Assembly (NCBI GenBank): GCA_004557195.1
Contig: SFER01000098.1
Coordinates: 1 to 8,891, forward strand
Length of the DNA stretch: 8,891 nt
Source: Bacteroidales bacterium
Lineage (GTDB): Bacteria > Bacteroidota > Bacteroidia > Bacteroidales > Muribaculaceae
Direction: 5' to 3'
The notes under the pieces were generated by a model, which was not told the origin of the DNA, ran no database searches, and saw only the letters and a program-made list of their open reading frames with translations. The first letter of the stretch is position 1. Every line of letters starts with the position of its first letter. The translations under genes and the position numbers were made by a program. Of the stretch, positions 7,601-8,891 are shown one piece after another.

Positions 7601-7602
7601 AA

Positions 7603-7839
7603 TTAATCGAGATTATTTGCAGTTTCATCGGTTTCATCGGGGCGGAATTCGAGGATGTCGGCAGGCTGGCAATCAAGGATGGAGCAAATTGCGTTCAAAG
7701 TGCTGAAACGGATTGCTTTAGCCTTCCCGGTTTTGAGGATGGAGAGATTTGCCTGAGTGATGCCAATCTTGTTGGCAAGTTCGCCAAGCGAGATTTTACG
7801 CTTAGCCATCATCACATCGAGATTTACAATTATTGCCAT
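7603..7839 (-). CDS. Small Xre-family helix-turn-helix regulator (YozG/HTH_26 type)
   Basis: A 78-residue DNA-binding protein made almost wholly of one Xre-type helix-turn-helix: helices around 17-24 (LGELANKI) and 28-37 (TQANLSILKT), then the family-typical GKAKAIRFSTLNAIC and the LDCQPADILEF segment. The start is the ATG at 7839, which begins MAIIVNLDVMMAKRK as usual for this family; the frame extends to 7875 but would then overlap the DUF2975 gene. That gene's stop lies 10 bp upstream, and the pairing of a DUF2975 membrane protein with this kind of regulator recurs in many bacteria. It probably regulates its own operon and perhaps the ABC genes downstream; the targets are inferred. The C-terminal tail (DETDETANNLD) is acidic. 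Confidence 0.88.
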   Translation of the reverse strand: MAIIVNLDVMMAKRKISLGELANKIGITQANLSILKTGKAKAIRFSTLNAICSILDCQPADILEFRPDETDETANNLD

Positions 7840-7849
7840 GATGCCGCCG

Positions 7850-8329
7850 TTAGATTGTAAGTTCCTGTTCTTCACTCACTTCCACAGCAACGGAATACAG
7901 TCTTGCCAGAATAACAAGAACAAAACACGTGATGAGCATGTACTCGTTGATGTAGATTTGCAATTGACGCATATCATTATAAACGACATTCCCCAAGTTG
8001 CCATCTACGAGAGAATAGATGAAGTAGAGAGCCGACATCGCATAAAGCCACCGGTGATTTCCTCTTACGAACAGTTTGCCCGAAGCGGCACCACGCCAAG
8101 TTACAATCAAGAAAACCAGCAGAGTGGCAACTAACGCAATGGCAAGGAGATAGCGCACCACCACCAGAGAAACACGCAGCCACTGAACATCCGCCATAGC
8201 CTCCGGGACATTCTCAACGACATCGACAATAGTCCCCCACGATTGAAAAGAAATGAACGCCACAAAAAGCGCACAAAGAGTGGCACACGCAACGATAAGT
8301 TTCTTAAGAGAATTTGCTTGATTTTTCAT
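7850..8329 (-). CDS. DUF2975-family four-helix membrane protein
   Basis: A 159-residue integral membrane protein with four predicted helices (about 10-29, 53-77, 94-109, 128-147). GKLFVRGNHRWL between helices 2 and 3 is the recognisable DUF2975 feature. The start is the ATG at 8329 (MKNQANSLKK); the frame runs open to 8398, but that extension crosses the predicted promoter and is rejected. The family's biochemical role is not known. It is usually encoded next to a small Xre-type regulator, as here with a 10 bp gap, so it may sense a membrane signal or modulate the regulator (inference). The C-terminal tail is acidic (EVSEEQELT) and probably cytoplasmic. Confidence 0.83.
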   Translation of the reverse strand: MKNQANSLKKLIVACATLCALFVAFISFQSWGTIVDVVENVPEAMADVQWLRVSLVVVRYLLAIALVATLLVFLIVTWRGAASGKLFVRGNHRWLYAMSALYFIYSLVDGNLGNVVYNDMRQLQIYINEYMLITCFVLVILARLYSVAVEVSEEQELTI

Positions 8330-8332
8330 TTT

Positions 8333-8360
8333 ACGATATATTTTTATTGTTAAACGATAT
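8333..8360. repeat. Direct repeat ACGATAT x2, candidate operator
   Basis: ACGATAT occurs at 8333-8339 and again at 8354-8360 on the plus strand, 21 bp start to start (about two helical turns). Both copies lie between the -7 box of the DUF2975/Xre operon and its start codon. A partial third copy (ACGATAA) is at 8292-8298 inside the gene. The position suits repression by the operon's own regulator, but seven-base repeats in AT-rich DNA can arise by chance. Confidence 0.3.
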
Positions 8361-8361
8361 G

Positions 8362-8392
8362 CAAAGATAAACAACCTCCCCAACATCTCCAA
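8362..8392 (-). promoter_or_regulatory. Bacteroidetes-type promoter for the DUF2975/Xre pair
   Basis: On the minus strand, TTG at 8392-8390, then 20 bp, then TATCTTTG at 8369-8362, matching TAnnTTTG. Transcription would start near 8355, about 25 nt before the ATG at 8329. It is divergent from the AAA-ATPase promoter about 100 bp away. The -33 element is only a TTG core (GTTG), so it is weaker than the other promoters in the window. Confidence 0.5.
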
Positions 8393-8488
8393 CAACACCC
8401 CCTCAAATTACATTTATTTAACATATAATAGTGAGAGTAGGTGAAGAGGCAATAGGGTGATGATATTCGGTAAAAAATTGTTATATAC

Positions 8489-8519
8489 TTTGATTTTGGC
8501 AGTTAAAGTTGTATATTTG
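8489..8519 (+). promoter_or_regulatory. Bacteroidetes-type promoter for the AAA-ATPase-like gene
   Basis: TTTG at 8489-8492, then 19 bp, then TATATTTG at 8512-8519, both matching the Bacteroides consensus. Initiation near 8526 leaves a leader of about 20 nt before the ATG at 8546. The surrounding DNA (8410-8545) is strongly AT-rich and no gene is seen in it. Confidence 0.6.
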
Positions 8520-8545
8520 CAGTATCTTAGCAAAAATAGCGAGTT

Positions 8546-8891
8546 ATGGAAGCAAGGAAATTGAAATTTTGCCCGATTGGGATACAAACCTTCTCGGAAA
8601 TCATCGAGGAGGATTACATGTATGTCGATAAAACCGATTTGGTTTATAAATTGACACATAGTGGCAACAAATATGTGTTTCTGAGCCGCCCACGGCGGTT
8701 TGGGAAGTCGTTGCTTGCATCCACCTTGCACAGCTATTTTTCCGGTCGCAAGGAGTTGTTCAAAGGGCTTGCTATTGAAAAGATGGAGACCGAGTGGACG
8801 CAGTATCCTGTGCTCCATTTCGATATGAGCGGTGGCAAGCACATGAATGTCGATGCGCTTGAGCGCTATCTCGGAAAGAGACTTGCAATAC
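8546..8891 (+). CDS. AAA-ATPase-like protein (PF09820 type), N-terminal part (3' truncated)
   Basis: The first 115 residues of a gene that runs off the right edge. The start ATG lies about 20 nt after a predicted transcription start. The N-terminus has the family pattern: PIGIQTFSEIIEEDYMYVDKT at about 10-30, then Walker A in FLSRPRRFGKSLL (Lys54), then LHSYFSGRKELFKGLAI and the beta strand YPVLHFDMSG. Known relatives are about 500-600 residues, with an AAA-like ATPase followed by a PD-(D/E)XK nuclease-like C-terminus (DUF1703). They occur in many copies in Bacteroidetes genomes, and their function is unproven though often guessed to be defence or mobile-DNA related. The nuclease half cannot be checked here. 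Confidence 0.88.
   Translation, partial: MEARKLKFCPIGIQTFSEIIEEDYMYVDKTDLVYKLTHSGNKYVFLSRPRRFGKSLLASTLHSYFSGRKELFKGLAIEKMETEWTQYPVLHFDMSGGKHMNVDALERYLGKRLAI

Noticed and set aside
8330..8398. N-terminal extension of the DUF2975 protein to 8398
   Set aside because: It would run through the predicted -7 box and start site; the ATG at 8329 gives the usual family N-terminus and length.
8414..8842. 142-residue minus-strand frame at the right edge
   Set aside because: It overlaps the AAA-ATPase-like gene with its conserved Walker A in the opposite frame, and its C-terminal part is translated AT-rich intergenic DNA.

Overview
The window looks like chromosome of a Bacteroidales bacterium, perhaps Muribaculaceae or a relative. 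This rests on three things: a BspA-type leucine-rich-repeat protein ending in a type IX-like C-terminal domain, promoters of the Bacteroidetes TTTG / 19-20 bp / TAnnTTTG form, and AT-rich leaders mostly without Shine-Dalgarno sequences. The family placement is inference. There are eight protein genes, no RNA genes, no CRISPR array and no recognisable insertion sequence.

Left part (+ strand, 1-5705). The first gene is the 3' part of a secreted LRR surface protein, cut by the window edge. After a 55 bp gap with a good promoter comes a two-gene unit: an exported glycoside hydrolase family 31 enzyme (alpha-glucosidase or 4-alpha-glucosyltransferase type), then, 7 bp later, a five-helix membrane protein with a periplasmic alkaline-phosphatase-superfamily domain of the LtaS/MdoB type. 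One enzyme works on alpha-glucosidic bonds and the other is expected to move a phospho-head-group, so a shared glycan or glycolipid substrate is possible but unproven.

Middle (- strand, 8329-5709). Read right to left, these are a DUF2975 membrane protein and a small Xre-type regulator (a common pair), then an ABC ATPase and an FtsX/MacB-like permease joined by an ATGA overlap. A second promoter sits directly after the regulator's stop codon, so the ABC pair can be transcribed separately. The ATPase keeps Walker A and B but has SIGQQ instead of SGGQQ and lacks the H-loop histidine. The permease converges on the phosphotransferase gene with only 3 bp between stop codons.

Right edge (+ strand, 8546-8891). 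The 5' end of an AAA-ATPase-like (PF09820-type) gene, cut by the window, lies behind a near-consensus promoter. It is divergent from the DUF2975 promoter.

Two start codons are best moved downstream of the longest reading frame (GH31 to 1373, ABC ATPase to 7543), because the longer starts fall inside predicted -7 promoter boxes. I see no clearly new system. The most unusual items are the degenerate ABC ATPase, the LtaS-like enzyme with a serine nucleophile next to GH31, and a candidate operator repeat at the DUF2975/Xre promoter.
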